From Patescibacteria group bacterium (GTDB lineage: Bacteria > Patescibacteriota > Minisyncoccia > Portnoybacterales > GWB1-42-6): 38,261 nucleotides of DNA. The translations under genes were made by a program, and so were the position numbers. Of this stretch, positions 1-9,064 are shown in pieces (positions within the stretch are counted from its first letter, which is position 1; the number at the start of each line of letters is the position of its first letter). The stretch covers positions 1 through 38,261 of the forward strand of contig JAHIST010000006.1 in the NCBI GenBank assembly GCA_018818145.1, read 5' to 3'. The notes beneath the pieces were generated by a model. The model did no database searches, was not told where the DNA came from, and was given only the letters and a program-made list of their open reading frames with translations.

Positions 1-392
1 AAGTTTTTGAAAGCCCGCTTCATCGCTAATTTCGTCGCTGCAAGAATATTTATTTTATCTATAATTTTTTCTGAAACGACACCAATTCCCCATTTGATAT
101 CCGGATGGCTAATTAAAACCTTATACCATTTATCGCGCTGTTTGGCCGAAAGTTTTTTGGAATCGCGAATCCCCTTTTTTGTCATTCCCGCGAAAGCGGG
201 AATCCAGTTTTTTTTTCTGGATCCCGCATCAAGTGCGGGATGACAGAATATAACTGCCGCCGCGACAACCGGTCCGGCCAAGGGCCCGCGGCCGGCTTCG
301 TCCAAGCCCACGACAAACTCATAGCCTCGTTGCCAAAGCTTTCGTTCCTCTTTAAAACTGGGATAATTTTTTGTTTTTATTATCTCCTTCAT
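1..392 (-). CDS. rnhB: Ribonuclease HII, C-terminus cut by window edge; contains an in-frame REP-like insertion
   Basis: Reverse-strand translation [48 protein letters not shown]...[42 protein letters not shown]; RNase HII motifs [17 protein letters not shown] and DSKKLS. Missing from the ORF track because it has no stop inside the window. Confidence 0.93.
   Translation of the reverse strand, partial: MKEIIKTKNYPSFKEERKLWQRGYEFVVGLDEAGRGPLAGPVVAAAVIFCHPALDAGSRKKNWIPAFAGMTKKGIRDSKKLSAKQRDKWYKVLISHPDIKWGIGVVSEKIIDKINILAATKLAMKRAFKN
180..245. repeat. REP-like inverted doublet inside rnhB
   Basis: TGTCATTCCCGCGAAAGCGGGAATCCAG-T(n)-CTGGATCCCGCATCAAGTGCGGGATGACA; encodes [22 protein letters not shown] in frame. 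Confidence 0.9.
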
Positions 393-431
393 CTTCTTGT
401 ATATTAGCAGCAATTTTCATATAATTATACC

Positions 432-1037
432 ATGACCGAAAACAAACTAGGATTAAATTGGTCGGCTGTGGAGAAAGCCTTGGCCGAGGGAACTTTTTCT
501 GGCTACAAAGTCGGAATTTTGGAAACCGAAAAGCTTTTTAACGAAATGTTCAAGGCCAAAAAAATCCCCGGCTCCACGGTTGAACGGAAAACCAAATACA
601 TTAAGCGCTTTTTAAGCTTGCCCGACAAACTAGAATACGGCCGGAATATCTATGAAAGAATAATTAATGAGCCGCATTTTGAAATCTCGCGTGAAGAAAC
701 CAAACACGTAATTTCCGGCTATTGGCAAGCCATGCTGGATATTGAAGAAGCGGTGCAAAGCTTATCGCTCTGGGAAAAAATTACTCTGCGCGCCAGATAT
801 ATTTTTGGCACAGCGCTGAAAAATTTAAAAATTATCGCAGCGACAATTCTGGGGGCAACAGCGGTTATTTGGTTTTTGGGCGAAACTGTTTGGGGACAAA
901 AAATCAGCCGTGCGGTTGTCATTGGCAATCACTTTTTTATTTTTAAAATACTTTTTTGGAGCACGATTGTTTTAGTCTCGTTAATAATTATCGGCGGATT
1001 ATTATTTTTTATCCTGCGCAGGAAACGACACTTCTGA
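432..1037 (+). CDS. Hypothetical protein with two C-terminal TM segments
   Basis: 201-aa ORF; hydrophobic segments near the C-terminus. Confidence 0.75.
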   Translation: MTENKLGLNWSAVEKALAEGTFSGYKVGILETEKLFNEMFKAKKIPGSTVERKTKYIKRFLSLPDKLEYGRNIYERIINEPHFEISREETKHVISGYWQAMLDIEEAVQSLSLWEKITLRARYIFGTALKNLKIIAATILGATAVIWFLGETVWGQKISRAVVIGNHFFIFKILFWSTIVLVSLIIIGGLLFFILRRKRHF

Positions 1038-1158
1038 AAATTTTCAATTATCAATTTACAATGAATTTTCAATTGAAAATTTAGAAAATTGATTATTGAT
1101 TAAAAATTGAAAATTGGAAAATTAAAAATTAAGTCTTGTTTAATAGAAAAAATAACTA

Positions 1159-4100
1159 ATGCAAAAGTTTACACACTTACATGTACATAGCCATTTTAGT
1201 CTTTTAGACGGTCTCCCTAAAATTGACCCGCTAATTGACCGCGCGCTGGAACTGGGAATGGATTCGCTGGCAATAACGGATCACGGCTCTCTCTACGGAG
1301 CCGTTGAATTTTATAAAAAAGCTAAAGCCAAGGGGTTAAAGCCGATTATCGGGTCGGAAATGTACGTGGCGCCTGCCAGCCGCCTAAGCAAACAGCCCCG
1401 GATTGACGATAAAAATTATCACCTGATAGTTTTGGTCAAAAATAAAACCGGCTATCAAAATTTAGTTTATTTAACGACCAGCGCGTGGCTGGAAGGATTT
1501 TATTATAAACCCCGCATTGATAAAGAACTGCTGCGGCAGTATTCAGAAGGCCTGATTGCCACCTCCGCTTGCCTGGCCGGAGAAATTGCCAGAGCCATTG
1601 AAGCCGGACATCCCGAAAAAGCCGAAGCGCTCGCTTTGGAATACCAGGAAATTTTTGGCAAAGGAAATTTTTATCTGGAAATAGAACACCATCCCAACCT
1701 CGGCGACCAGGCCAAGGTCAACGAAACGCTCAAAAAAATTTCCAAGAAATTGAATATTCCCCTGGTCTGTGCTCATGATGTGCACTACATCAAACCGGAA
1801 GAGGCCCAGGCACAGGATATTTTAATGTTGGTCAATACCAGCGCCAGCCTTGAAGACCAAGACCGCCTGACGCTCAAAGCCGATGATTTTTCGCTGCGGC
1901 CGCCCCAGGATATGATTGACTGGTTTAAAGACGTGCCCGAATCCATTGCCAATACACAAAAAATTGTCGCTGAATGCAATTTTGAATTTGAACTGGGCAA
2001 ATACCAGCTGCCTCATTTCAAAGTTCCTTCGGGTAAATCGCCAGAAGATTTTTTGCGCCAGCTGGCCTACGAAGGACTGGAAAAGAAATATCCGGGCAAT
2101 GGCGAGGAAGTCCGCAAAAGACTGGAATACGAACTTTCGGTCATTGCCAAAACCGGCTTTGCCTCATATTTTTTAATCGTGCATGATTTTGTCAGCTGGG
2201 CCAGACAAAACGGCATTGTCGTCGGCCCGGGGCGCGGTTCGGCTGCCGGCTCAATTGTTTCGTATCTTTTAAACATCACCAGCATTGACCCGCTAAAATA
2301 TGACCTGCTATTTGAAAGATTTCTGAATCCGGAAAGAATTTCTATGCCCGATATTGACCTTGACTTTGCCGACACGCGGCGCGATGAAGTCATCAGTTAT
2401 GTGCGCCAAAAATACGGCGAAGACCATGTGGCGCAAATCATCACTTTTGGAACAATGGCCGCCCGCGCCGCTATCCGCGACACCGGCCGCGCCATGGGCA
2501 TTTCCTACCAGCTTTGCGACCAGGCGGCCAAGACAGTTCCTTTTGCGGTTGGCATGACGCTGGAAAAAGCGCTCAACGAATCAGTAGAGCTCAAACAACT
2601 ATATGAGTCTGACGAACAAGTTAAAAAACTGATTGACACGGCCAAAATTCTTGAAGGCGTGGCGCGACACGCCTCCACCCACGCGGCCGGTGTCGTTATT
2701 ACCAAAGATCCTTTAAGCAAAGTGGTGCCGCTTCAGCATCCCACGCAGGATGACAACGCCATTGTCACGCAATATGAAATGCACGCGATAGAAGACTTGG
2801 GCTTGCTCAAAATGGATTTTTTGGGCCTGAAAACTTTGACGCAAATTGAAAACACCATCAAAATAGTCAAAAACACCAAAAACATAGATATTGATATTTC
2901 TGGTCTGGCGCTGGAAGACCAGAAAACTTACAAGCTCCTGCAGGAGGCCAGAACGACGGGCGTCTTCCAGTTGGAATCGGGCGGTATGAAAAGAAATTTG
3001 AAAGAGCTCAAACCGACTGTCTTTGAAGATATCATTGCCATGGTCGCGCTTTACCGTCCGGGCCCCATGGACCTGATACCGGATTTTATCGCGCGCAAAC
3101 ACGGCCACAATAAAATTGAATATATTGATGCGGGGCTTGAACCAATCCTGAAAAACACTTACGGCATCGTGGTGTATCAGGAACAGGTCATGGAGATTGC
3201 GGGGAAGCTCGCCGGCTTTACCATGCCCCAAGCCGACACTTTGCGCAAAGCCATGGGTAAAAAAATCAAAAAGCTGATGGACGAGCAAAAAAATAAATTA
3301 ATTGACGGCATGATTAAAAATAGCATCGCCGGCGCCACGGCCGAGCGTATTTGGGAATTCATTGAGCCTTTCGCCCAATACGGCTTCAATAAATCTCATG
3401 CCACCTGCTACGCTTTACTGGGCTACCAGACTGCTTATCTTAAAGCCCATTTCCCCACTGAATTTATGGCCGCTTTGATGAATTCAGAGCTGGACGACAT
3501 TGAACGCGTGGCTTTTTTGGTAGACGAATGCCATAGTATGAACATTGAAGTTTTGCCGCCGGACATTAACGAAAGCCTGGGAAATTTTACGGTGATCAAC
3601 CCCCACACCTTAAAAAAATATAATGACCAGCGCAAGATAAATTTATCCGAGGACGAAAAAGACCGAAACGAGACAATAGAGCAAAAAGGTATGGGGGCAA
3701 AAGATCATGTAATCCGCTTTGGTTTAAACGCTGTCAAAAATGTCGGTGAAAACATTGTCGCCGCCATTGTCAAAGAACGCAAGCGGGGCGGGCCATATAG
3801 TGTAATTTCTGAATTTATTGAGCGGGTGCAGGACAAAGATTTAAATAAAAAATCTCTGGAAAGCCTGGCTAAATGCGGAGCCATGGATAAATTGGGCGAG
3901 CGCGGCCAACTACTGGCCAATATGGAAACGCTGCTTATCTACGCCCGCGAAATGCACCGACCAAAAACCAACGGCCAAGCCAGTCTTTTCTCGGCCCCGG
4001 CCACTGGCGGCAAAAGTATTCTGCCGCCGCTGAAACTGCAGGACGCGCCGCCAGCCGGCAAAAAAGATAAGCTGACCTGGGAGAAAGAATTGCTGGGCCT

Positions 4101-4464
4101 TTATATTTCGGCCCACCCGGCAAAAGAATATGAAAAAGTGATTGAACGCCTGGCTATGCTGCCTTCCAGGATTCCCAAAGAACTGCTCGGCCAGCGCACC
4201 AAAATCGGCGGTGCCATCACCAACATCCACAAAATCATCACCAAGGCCGGGCATCCCATGCTCTTTGTGATGATTGAAGACTCCAAAGCTCGCATTGAAA
4301 CGCTCATTTTTCCCAAAGTGCTTGAGCGCACCGCCACTATGTGGCAGGAAGGCAAAATCGTCCTGATTTCCGGCCGGCTGGACGACAAAGACGGAAATTT
4401 AAAATTATTAGCCGAAGAAGTGCAGGAATTGAATGAGAATCATTTGAAGAATTTTAGACAATAA
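1159..4464 (+). CDS. dnaE: DNA polymerase III subunit alpha
   Basis: PHP start FTHLHVHSHFSLLDGL; GPGRGSAAGSIVSYLL; PDIDLDFAD; YRPGPMDLIPDFI. Confidence 0.97.
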   Translation: MQKFTHLHVHSHFSLLDGLPKIDPLIDRALELGMDSLAITDHGSLYGAVEFYKKAKAKGLKPIIGSEMYVAPASRLSKQPRIDDKNYHLIVLVKNKTGYQNLVYLTTSAWLEGFYYKPRIDKELLRQYSEGLIATSACLAGEIARAIEAGHPEKAEALALEYQEIFGKGNFYLEIEHHPNLGDQAKVNETLKKISKKLNIPLVCAHDVHYIKPEEAQAQDILMLVNTSASLEDQDRLTLKADDFSLRPPQDMIDWFKDVPESIANTQKIVAECNFEFELGKYQLPHFKVPSGKSPEDFLRQLAYEGLEKKYPGNGEEVRKRLEYELSVIAKTGFASYFLIVHDFVSWARQNGIVVGPGRGSAAGSIVSYLLNITSIDPLKYDLLFERFLNPERISMPDIDLDFADTRRDEVISYVRQKYGEDHVAQIITFGTMAARAAIRDTGRAMGISYQLCDQAAKTVPFAVGMTLEKALNESVELKQLYESDEQVKKLIDTAKILEGVARHASTHAAGVVITKDPLSKVVPLQHPTQDDNAIVTQYEMHAIEDLGLLKMDFLGLKTLTQIENTIKIVKNTKNIDIDISGLALEDQKTYKLLQEARTTGVFQLESGGMKRNLKELKPTVFEDIIAMVALYRPGPMDLIPDFIARKHGHNKIEYIDAGLEPILKNTYGIVVYQEQVMEIAGKLAGFTMPQADTLRKAMGKKIKKLMDEQKNKLIDGMIKNSIAGATAERIWEFIEPFAQYGFNKSHATCYALLGYQTAYLKAHFPTEFMAALMNSELDDIERVAFLVDECHSMNIEVLPPDINESLGNFTVINPHTLKKYNDQRKINLSEDEKDRNETIEQKGMGAKDHVIRFGLNAVKNVGENIVAAIVKERKRGGPYSVISEFIERVQDKDLNKKSLESLAKCGAMDKLGERGQLLANMETLLIYAREMHRPKTNGQASLFSAPATGGKSILPPLKLQDAPPAGKKDKLTWEKELLGLYISAHPAKEYEKVIERLAMLPSRIPKELLGQRTKIGGAITNIHKIITKAGHPMLFVMIEDSKARIETLIFPKVLERTATMWQEGKIVLISGRLDDKDGNLKLLAEEVQELNENHLKNFRQ

Positions 4465-4473
4465 TTATTAATA

Positions 4474-4502
4474 TTGACCAAAAAATTTCTTTAAGATATA
4501 CT
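4474..4502 (+). promoter_or_regulatory. Candidate sigma70-type promoter for the HD-domain gene
   Basis: TTGACC-17 nt-TATACT, 36 nt upstream of the ATG. Confidence 0.6.
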
Positions 4503-4538
4503 TGAAAATCGATCTTTAAAAAATAAGGAGGCGAAAAT

Positions 4539-5552
4539 ATGAAATATACAGACAGAGTATATGGAGAATTTAAAATCACAGAACCGGTTATTTTGGAACT
4601 TGTAAAATCTTACCCGCTCCAAAGATTAAAAGGAGTGGACCTTGGAGGCTATAATCCGCATTGGGTGAAGCCAGCTACGGATACCGGTAAATATGATCAC
4701 AGCCGATTTGCTCATTCGGTAGGTGTCTATCTTTTGCTTCGTGAATATAATGCTCCCATTGAAGAGCAAATCGCCGGCTTAATCCACGATGTTTCTCATT
4801 CGGCCTTTTCCCACTGCATTGACTATGTCCTGGATACCGGTTCAGAAAAAGAACACAATCACCAAGATAATGTTTTTGAAAGATTTACAGAAAAGACGGA
4901 GATACCGCAGATGCTCAAACAACACGGATTCAATCCAAAATACATTCTGGATGATAGCCATTTCCCGTTGAAAGAAAATAATCTGCCAGATTTATGCGCT
5001 GACAGAATTGATTATTCCTTGAGAACAGCGGTAATTTTTGACGAGCTTGATGATGAAAGCAAAAAATATCTTCTGGATAATTTAACGGCTGAAAACAATA
5101 AGTGGGTTTTTAGAGATTTTGAAAGCGCCAAAAGATACGCGGAATTGTTCCTTAAAATTAACATAATTTATTACGCCGGCCTTCCTTCGGCGATCATGTT
5201 CAGAACAGTCGGCGATTGCCTGCGATACGCCCTGCAAAAAGGATACATTTCAGAAGACAACCTCTATACAACCGACAAATTAGTGATAGAAAAAATTGAA
5301 GAATTTTTGGATAAAGATGAAAGACTAAAGCTTCTTTTTAACCGGATGAATAACAAAGTTAGAATCATTAATAATCCAAACGATTATGATGCCAGCGTCT
5401 TTTGCAAATCAAGAGTTGTTGACCCTTTGTTTAAACATTTGTTTAAACACGGGAAAGAAAAAAAACGTGTATCCGAAGTTAATTCAGATTGGGCCAAGAT
5501 ACTTAAACAAGAATCAAAGCCAAAACAGTATTTTTTGAAATTTGATAAATGA
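4539..5552 (+). CDS. HD-domain phosphohydrolase (dGTPase-like)
   Basis: HD signature HSRFAHSVGVYLL...IAGLIHDVSHSAFSH; SD AAGGAGG upstream. Confidence 0.85.
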   Translation: MKYTDRVYGEFKITEPVILELVKSYPLQRLKGVDLGGYNPHWVKPATDTGKYDHSRFAHSVGVYLLLREYNAPIEEQIAGLIHDVSHSAFSHCIDYVLDTGSEKEHNHQDNVFERFTEKTEIPQMLKQHGFNPKYILDDSHFPLKENNLPDLCADRIDYSLRTAVIFDELDDESKKYLLDNLTAENNKWVFRDFESAKRYAELFLKINIIYYAGLPSAIMFRTVGDCLRYALQKGYISEDNLYTTDKLVIEKIEEFLDKDERLKLLFNRMNNKVRIINNPNDYDASVFCKSRVVDPLFKHLFKHGKEKKRVSEVNSDWAKILKQESKPKQYFLKFDK

Positions 5553-5571
5553 AATTTAATCAAAAACTTTA

Positions 5572-5604
5572 AGCTCCTAGCGGTCTCCGCTCGGAGCTTT
5601 TTTT
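5572..5604 (+). terminator. Rho-independent terminator after the HD-domain gene
   Basis: GCTCC...GGAGC hairpin followed by a T tract. Confidence 0.75.
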
Positions 5605-5639
5605 AAACGGCTCAACGGCAATTGCCCGTTGAGCCGTTT
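5605..5639. repeat. Hairpin with 14-bp perfect arms
   Basis: AAACGGCTCAACGG-caattgc-CCGTTGAGCCGTTT. Confidence 0.8.
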
Positions 5640-5724
5640 GTTCTGCCGTCTCGCGCGGGGCAAACTTCAAAAAGAGCAAAGGATAAATACTACGACTAAC
5701 ACGGACTCATGGCACAAGGATTTA

Positions 5725-5752
5725 TTGACAATTTTCTCTACTGATTTAAAAT
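5725..5752 (+). promoter_or_regulatory. Candidate promoter upstream of the T-box leader
   Basis: TTGACA-16 nt-TAAAAT. Confidence 0.6.
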
Positions 5753-5790
5753 ATACTTAAGAGCGATGACGCAGACTAACCACCTGCTGA

Positions 5791-5825
5791 CCCCAATTAG
5801 ATAGCGCTTCGCGCATCTAACGGGG
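5791..5825. repeat. Palindromic element inside the T-box leader, copy 1
   Basis: CCCCAATTAGATAGCGCTTCGCGCATCTAACGGGG. Confidence 0.85.
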
Positions 5826-5852
5826 TAAAGCTCGCGTAAGCAGCCGACGATA

Positions 5853-5886
5853 CCCCATTAGATAATGCTTCGTATATCTAACGGGG
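5853..5886. repeat. Palindromic element inside the T-box leader, copy 2
   Basis: CCCCATTAGATAATGCTTCGTATATCTAACGGGG. Confidence 0.85.
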
Positions 5887-5952
5887 CAAGACAGGCGTAA
5901 AAAGTGGTCCGGTTTGTATAATCGGGCAACTTGGGTGGAACCGCGAGGTTAA

Positions 5953-5978
5953 CCCTCCTTCGCTAAAGCTACGGAGGG
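5953..5978. repeat. Palindromic element between T-box core and terminator
   Basis: CCCTCCTTCGCTAAAGCTACGGAGGG; related hairpins at 13571-13610 and 29537-29563. Confidence 0.7.
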
Positions 5979-6058
5979 CGAAGAAAAAACCCCGTCCCAA
6001 GAATTTGCTTTTTTGGCAAATTTTTGAGATGGGGCTTTAGTTTTTACGTCCCTCCTTT

Positions 6059-6310
6059 TCAATGACTTTTTTTGGGAAACTGTGAGGGCTCGCGGTCGTG
6101 GCAACCGCAATTCCGACAGTCAACCAGCAGCCGCAGAACCGACGCCCCAAACTCGTCAAACACATTCGCGAAGCTAACCGAACACTGACCTTTATCGGCA
6201 ACCTTGGTCCCGCATTGCGGACAATAAAGAGTCACCTCCTCCGGCAGCTCTACCGAGCCAGATCTTGATTTTGTCAAAATACCAAGACCTATTCTAGTTT
6301 TAACACTCAT
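6059..6310 (-). CDS. Small zinc-ribbon protein
   Basis: CPQCGTK...CRNCGCHD; SD AAAGGAGG upstream of GTG-ATG start codons. Confidence 0.7.
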   Translation of the reverse strand: MSVKTRIGLGILTKSRSGSVELPEEVTLYCPQCGTKVADKGQCSVSFANVFDEFGASVLRLLVDCRNCGCHDREPSQFPKKSH

Positions 6311-6389
6311 CACTAATCCTCCTTTCCTAAAAAATAGAATCCTACCTTATTTTAAAACAACAAATTAACAATAATAGCTTTTTAAACCT

Positions 6390-8213
6390 ATGTCAACAAA
6401 ATCAAATCAAAATAATAAATTAGATATCTTAAGGCACTCCGCCTCCCACATCCTCGCCGCCGCGGTTTTGGAAATGTTTCCCGAAGCCAAATTCGGCATC
6501 GGACCAACTATTGAGGGTGGATTTTATTATGACTTTGACTTGCCCCGCACGCTAATTCCCGAAGACCTGCCTCTTTTGGAAGAGAAAATGCGCGCGATAA
6601 TAAAGCAGAATTTTTCGTTTGAGCGACAAGAAATTGAAGCCAAAAAAACACAAAAGCTTTTTGATAAAGCTGGACAACCCTACAAAGTTGAACTGATAAG
6701 AAAATTGAGTAAACAAGAAACAAGTAAACAAGTCGCAAGTAAAAATAAAAAGGCAGAAAAACTTGTCACTAAACACTTGCCACTTGTCACTATCTATAAA
6801 ACCGGAGGTTTTGTAGATTTATGCCGCGGCCCGCACCTTGATTCCACCGGCGAAATCAAAACCGATGCCTTTAAGCTTCTCAAAATTGCCGGCGCTTATT
6901 GGCGCGGGTCGGAAAAGAATAAAATGCTTCAGCGTGTTTACGGCACGGCTTTTGAGACAAAAAAAGAGCTGGATGAATATTTCAAAAAATTAGAAGAAGC
7001 CGAAAAAAGAGACCATCGCAAGTTGGGCAAAGAATTAGATTTATTTAGTAGCCACGATGAAGTAGGCGCTGGTATTTTTCTATGGCATCCAAAAGCATCA
7101 GTTATTCGTACTGTTATAGAAGACTTCTGGCGCATTGAGCATAGTAGGCGCGGTTATCAATATGTTTTCACGCCGCATATCGGTAAATTAGAACTATGGA
7201 AAATTTCCGGCCATTGGAATTTTTACCGTGAAAATATGTATACGCCGATGATAACGCCAGAAGGAGAATATATGATTAAGCCGATGAATTGCCCTTTCCA
7301 TATCTTAATTTATAAAACCAAACCCCGCTCCTATAAAGATTTGCCTATTCGTTATGGTGAGTTGGGCACCGTTTATCGTTTTGAACGGGCTGGCACGCTT
7401 CATGGATTATTGCGAGTAAGAAGCTTCACCCAGGACGATGCCCATATTTTCTGCCGCCAAGATCAATTATTAGATGAGATAATCGGTGTATTAGATTTAG
7501 CTCTCTTTATGTTGAATTCGTTTGGTTTTAAAGAGTATAAAATTGAATTATCGACTCGAGATCCCAAAGAAAAGAAAAAATACATGGGCGATGATAAAGT
7601 GTGGGATAAAGCGGAAAAGGCCCTGGCGAACGCCCTTGAAACCAAAAAGTTAAAGTATAAAATTATGCCCGGCGAAGCAAAATTTTACGGACCAGCGATT
7701 GATATTAAATTGATTGATGCCCTTGGTCGAGGCTGGCAAGGGCCGACTATTCAACTTGATTTCAATTTAGCTAAAAATTTTGACGTCAACTATATTGATC
7801 AAAAAGGCAAACCGCAACAAGCAATTATTCTCCACCGCACCGTACTTGGCTGCATGGAAAGATTTTTGGGTTGCCTAATTGAGCACTACGCCGGCGCGTT
7901 TCCGGTGTGGCTGGCGCCGGAACAGGTCTGGATTTTATCCATTGGCTCGCGGCACGAAGAATATGCTTTTAAGGTCGCCGAAAAATTGAAATCCGAAAAT
8001 ATCAGAGTTGCGGTCAAAAATGAAAACGAAACCATCGGCAAAAAAATCCGCGAGGGCGAACTTCAAAAAATCCCCTATCTTTTAGTTGTGGGCGATAAAG
8101 AAATCGCCGCCGACTCCGTCGCTGTGCGCGAACGAGGCAAGGGAGACTTGGGGCCAATGAAAGTGGACAAGTTTATAGAAAAGATCCTTAACGAGATTAA
8201 AAATAAGAATTAA
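6390..8213 (+). CDS. thrS: Threonyl-tRNA synthetase
   Basis: RHSASHILAAAVLEMFPEAKFGIGPTIEGGFYYDF; MKPMNCPFHILIYK; RVRSFTQDDAHIFCR. Confidence 0.97.
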   Translation: MSTKSNQNNKLDILRHSASHILAAAVLEMFPEAKFGIGPTIEGGFYYDFDLPRTLIPEDLPLLEEKMRAIIKQNFSFERQEIEAKKTQKLFDKAGQPYKVELIRKLSKQETSKQVASKNKKAEKLVTKHLPLVTIYKTGGFVDLCRGPHLDSTGEIKTDAFKLLKIAGAYWRGSEKNKMLQRVYGTAFETKKELDEYFKKLEEAEKRDHRKLGKELDLFSSHDEVGAGIFLWHPKASVIRTVIEDFWRIEHSRRGYQYVFTPHIGKLELWKISGHWNFYRENMYTPMITPEGEYMIKPMNCPFHILIYKTKPRSYKDLPIRYGELGTVYRFERAGTLHGLLRVRSFTQDDAHIFCRQDQLLDEIIGVLDLALFMLNSFGFKEYKIELSTRDPKEKKKYMGDDKVWDKAEKALANALETKKLKYKIMPGEAKFYGPAIDIKLIDALGRGWQGPTIQLDFNLAKNFDVNYIDQKGKPQQAIILHRTVLGCMERFLGCLIEHYAGAFPVWLAPEQVWILSIGSRHEEYAFKVAEKLKSENIRVAVKNENETIGKKIREGELQKIPYLLVVGDKEIAADSVAVRERGKGDLGPMKVDKFIEKILNEIKNKN

Positions 8214-8235
8214 TCACTGTAATATCTACTCCCTT

Positions 8236-8263
8236 TGTCATTCCCGCGAAAGCGGGAATCCAG
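8236..8263. repeat. REP-like palindrome, left inverted copy flanking the GIY-YIG gene
   Basis: TGTCATTCCCGCGAAAGCGGGAATCCAG; exact reverse complement of 8600-8627 and identical to 180-207. Confidence 0.95.
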
Positions 8264-8306
8264 TGCGGGATAAACTCCAGCGGGAATCCAGTTTTTGAAT
8301 TTTAGA

Positions 8307-8597
8307 ATGAATCAAAAAAGTTATTACGTTTATATTATAGCCAGCAAACGAAACGGCACTTTGTATATTGGCGTAACTTCCGACTTAAAAAAACGCATCT
8401 GGGAACATAAGAATAATCTCGTAGAAGGATTTACTAAAAAATATAAAGTTCATTTGCTTGTATATTATGAATCGACTAATAATGTACGCAGTGCAATAAC
8501 ACGAGAAAAACAATTAAAGAAATGGAACAGAAAATGGAAAATAGGGCTCATTGAAAAAAATAATCCCCGATGGAAAGATTTATACTGTGATCTTTAA
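8307..8597 (+). CDS. GIY-YIG nuclease superfamily protein 1
   Basis: NQKSYYVYIIASKRNGTLYIGVTSDLKKRIWEHKN...REKQLKKWNRKWKIGLIEKNNPRWKDLY. Confidence 0.9.
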   Translation: MNQKSYYVYIIASKRNGTLYIGVTSDLKKRIWEHKNNLVEGFTKKYKVHLLVYYESTNNVRSAITREKQLKKWNRKWKIGLIEKNNPRWKDLYCDL

Positions 8598-8599
8598 TC

Positions 8600-8627
8600 C
8601 TGGATTCCCGCTTTCGCGGGAATGACA
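8600..8627. repeat. REP-like palindrome, right inverted copy
   Basis: CTGGATTCCCGCTTTCGCGGGAATGACA. Confidence 0.95.
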
Positions 8628-8654
8628 GCCTTAAAAAAATTTCAAAAATAAAAA

Positions 8655-8686
8655 AGCCCAGGGCCTTATTAAATAAGGTTGGGCTT
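8655..8686. terminator. Possibly bidirectional terminator
   Basis: AGCCCAgggCCTTATTaaATAAGGttGGGCT with A/T tracts on both sides. Confidence 0.7.
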
Positions 8687-8711
8687 TATGGCAAAACGTA
8701 TTTACGGGCCG

Positions 8712-8999
8712 CTAGGGAATATCCTCTATAATCAGAATCAGATCTTTGGGTTCATCCATTGCGGCCACACACGCTTTGTCTAATATTCTCTGTAACAGAT
8801 GCCGCCTGCCCTCATTGCCTGCATAGGGATCAAAAACAGCATCTTTGAACTGAACTCCCGGAATTCCTGGAATTTCTGATTCCAGAAATTTTCGACCATC
8901 AACAGGGCTTTTTTCTGCCCTTAGCTTCCGTATTTTTGAATCAATCGGTTCCGAGTCAATTGCCTGAAGAAAAACCCTGACCACGACGCTTTTAGCCAT
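8712..8999 (-). CDS. Hypothetical protein, 95 aa
   Basis: ORF with AGGAGGT SD. Confidence 0.65.
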   Translation of the reverse strand: MAKSVVVRVFLQAIDSEPIDSKIRKLRAEKSPVDGRKFLESEIPGIPGVQFKDAVFDPYAGNEGRRHLLQRILDKACVAAMDEPKDLILIIEDIP

Positions 9000-9064
9000 A
9001 ATTCACCTCCTGGAATGTACTGGATTCAAGATAGCATACTAAATCAAAATACGCAATAAACCAA

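Larger units (their letters stand above)
5760..6045 (+). ncRNA. T-box leader (thrS regulation likely)
   Basis: T-box core CTTGGGTGGAACCGCG (5930-5945); CTTGGG pairs with CCCAAG (5996-6001) as antiterminator; competing terminator CCCCGTCCC...GAGATGGGG then TTTTT; next + strand gene is thrS. Confidence 0.85.

Noticed and set aside
7-243. 78-aa plus-strand ORF at window start
   Set aside because: Antisense to partial rnhB; its end is just the REP-like repeat in translation (VIPAKAGIQ).
1038-1158. AT-rich inverted repeats between the first ORF and dnaE
   Set aside because: Low-complexity (AATTTTCAATT-type) spacer; probably terminator or simple repeat, nothing specific to claim.
2713-3288. 191-aa minus-strand ORF and other antisense ORFs in dnaE
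   Set aside because: Fully inside dnaE on the opposite strand; shadow ORFs from codon bias.
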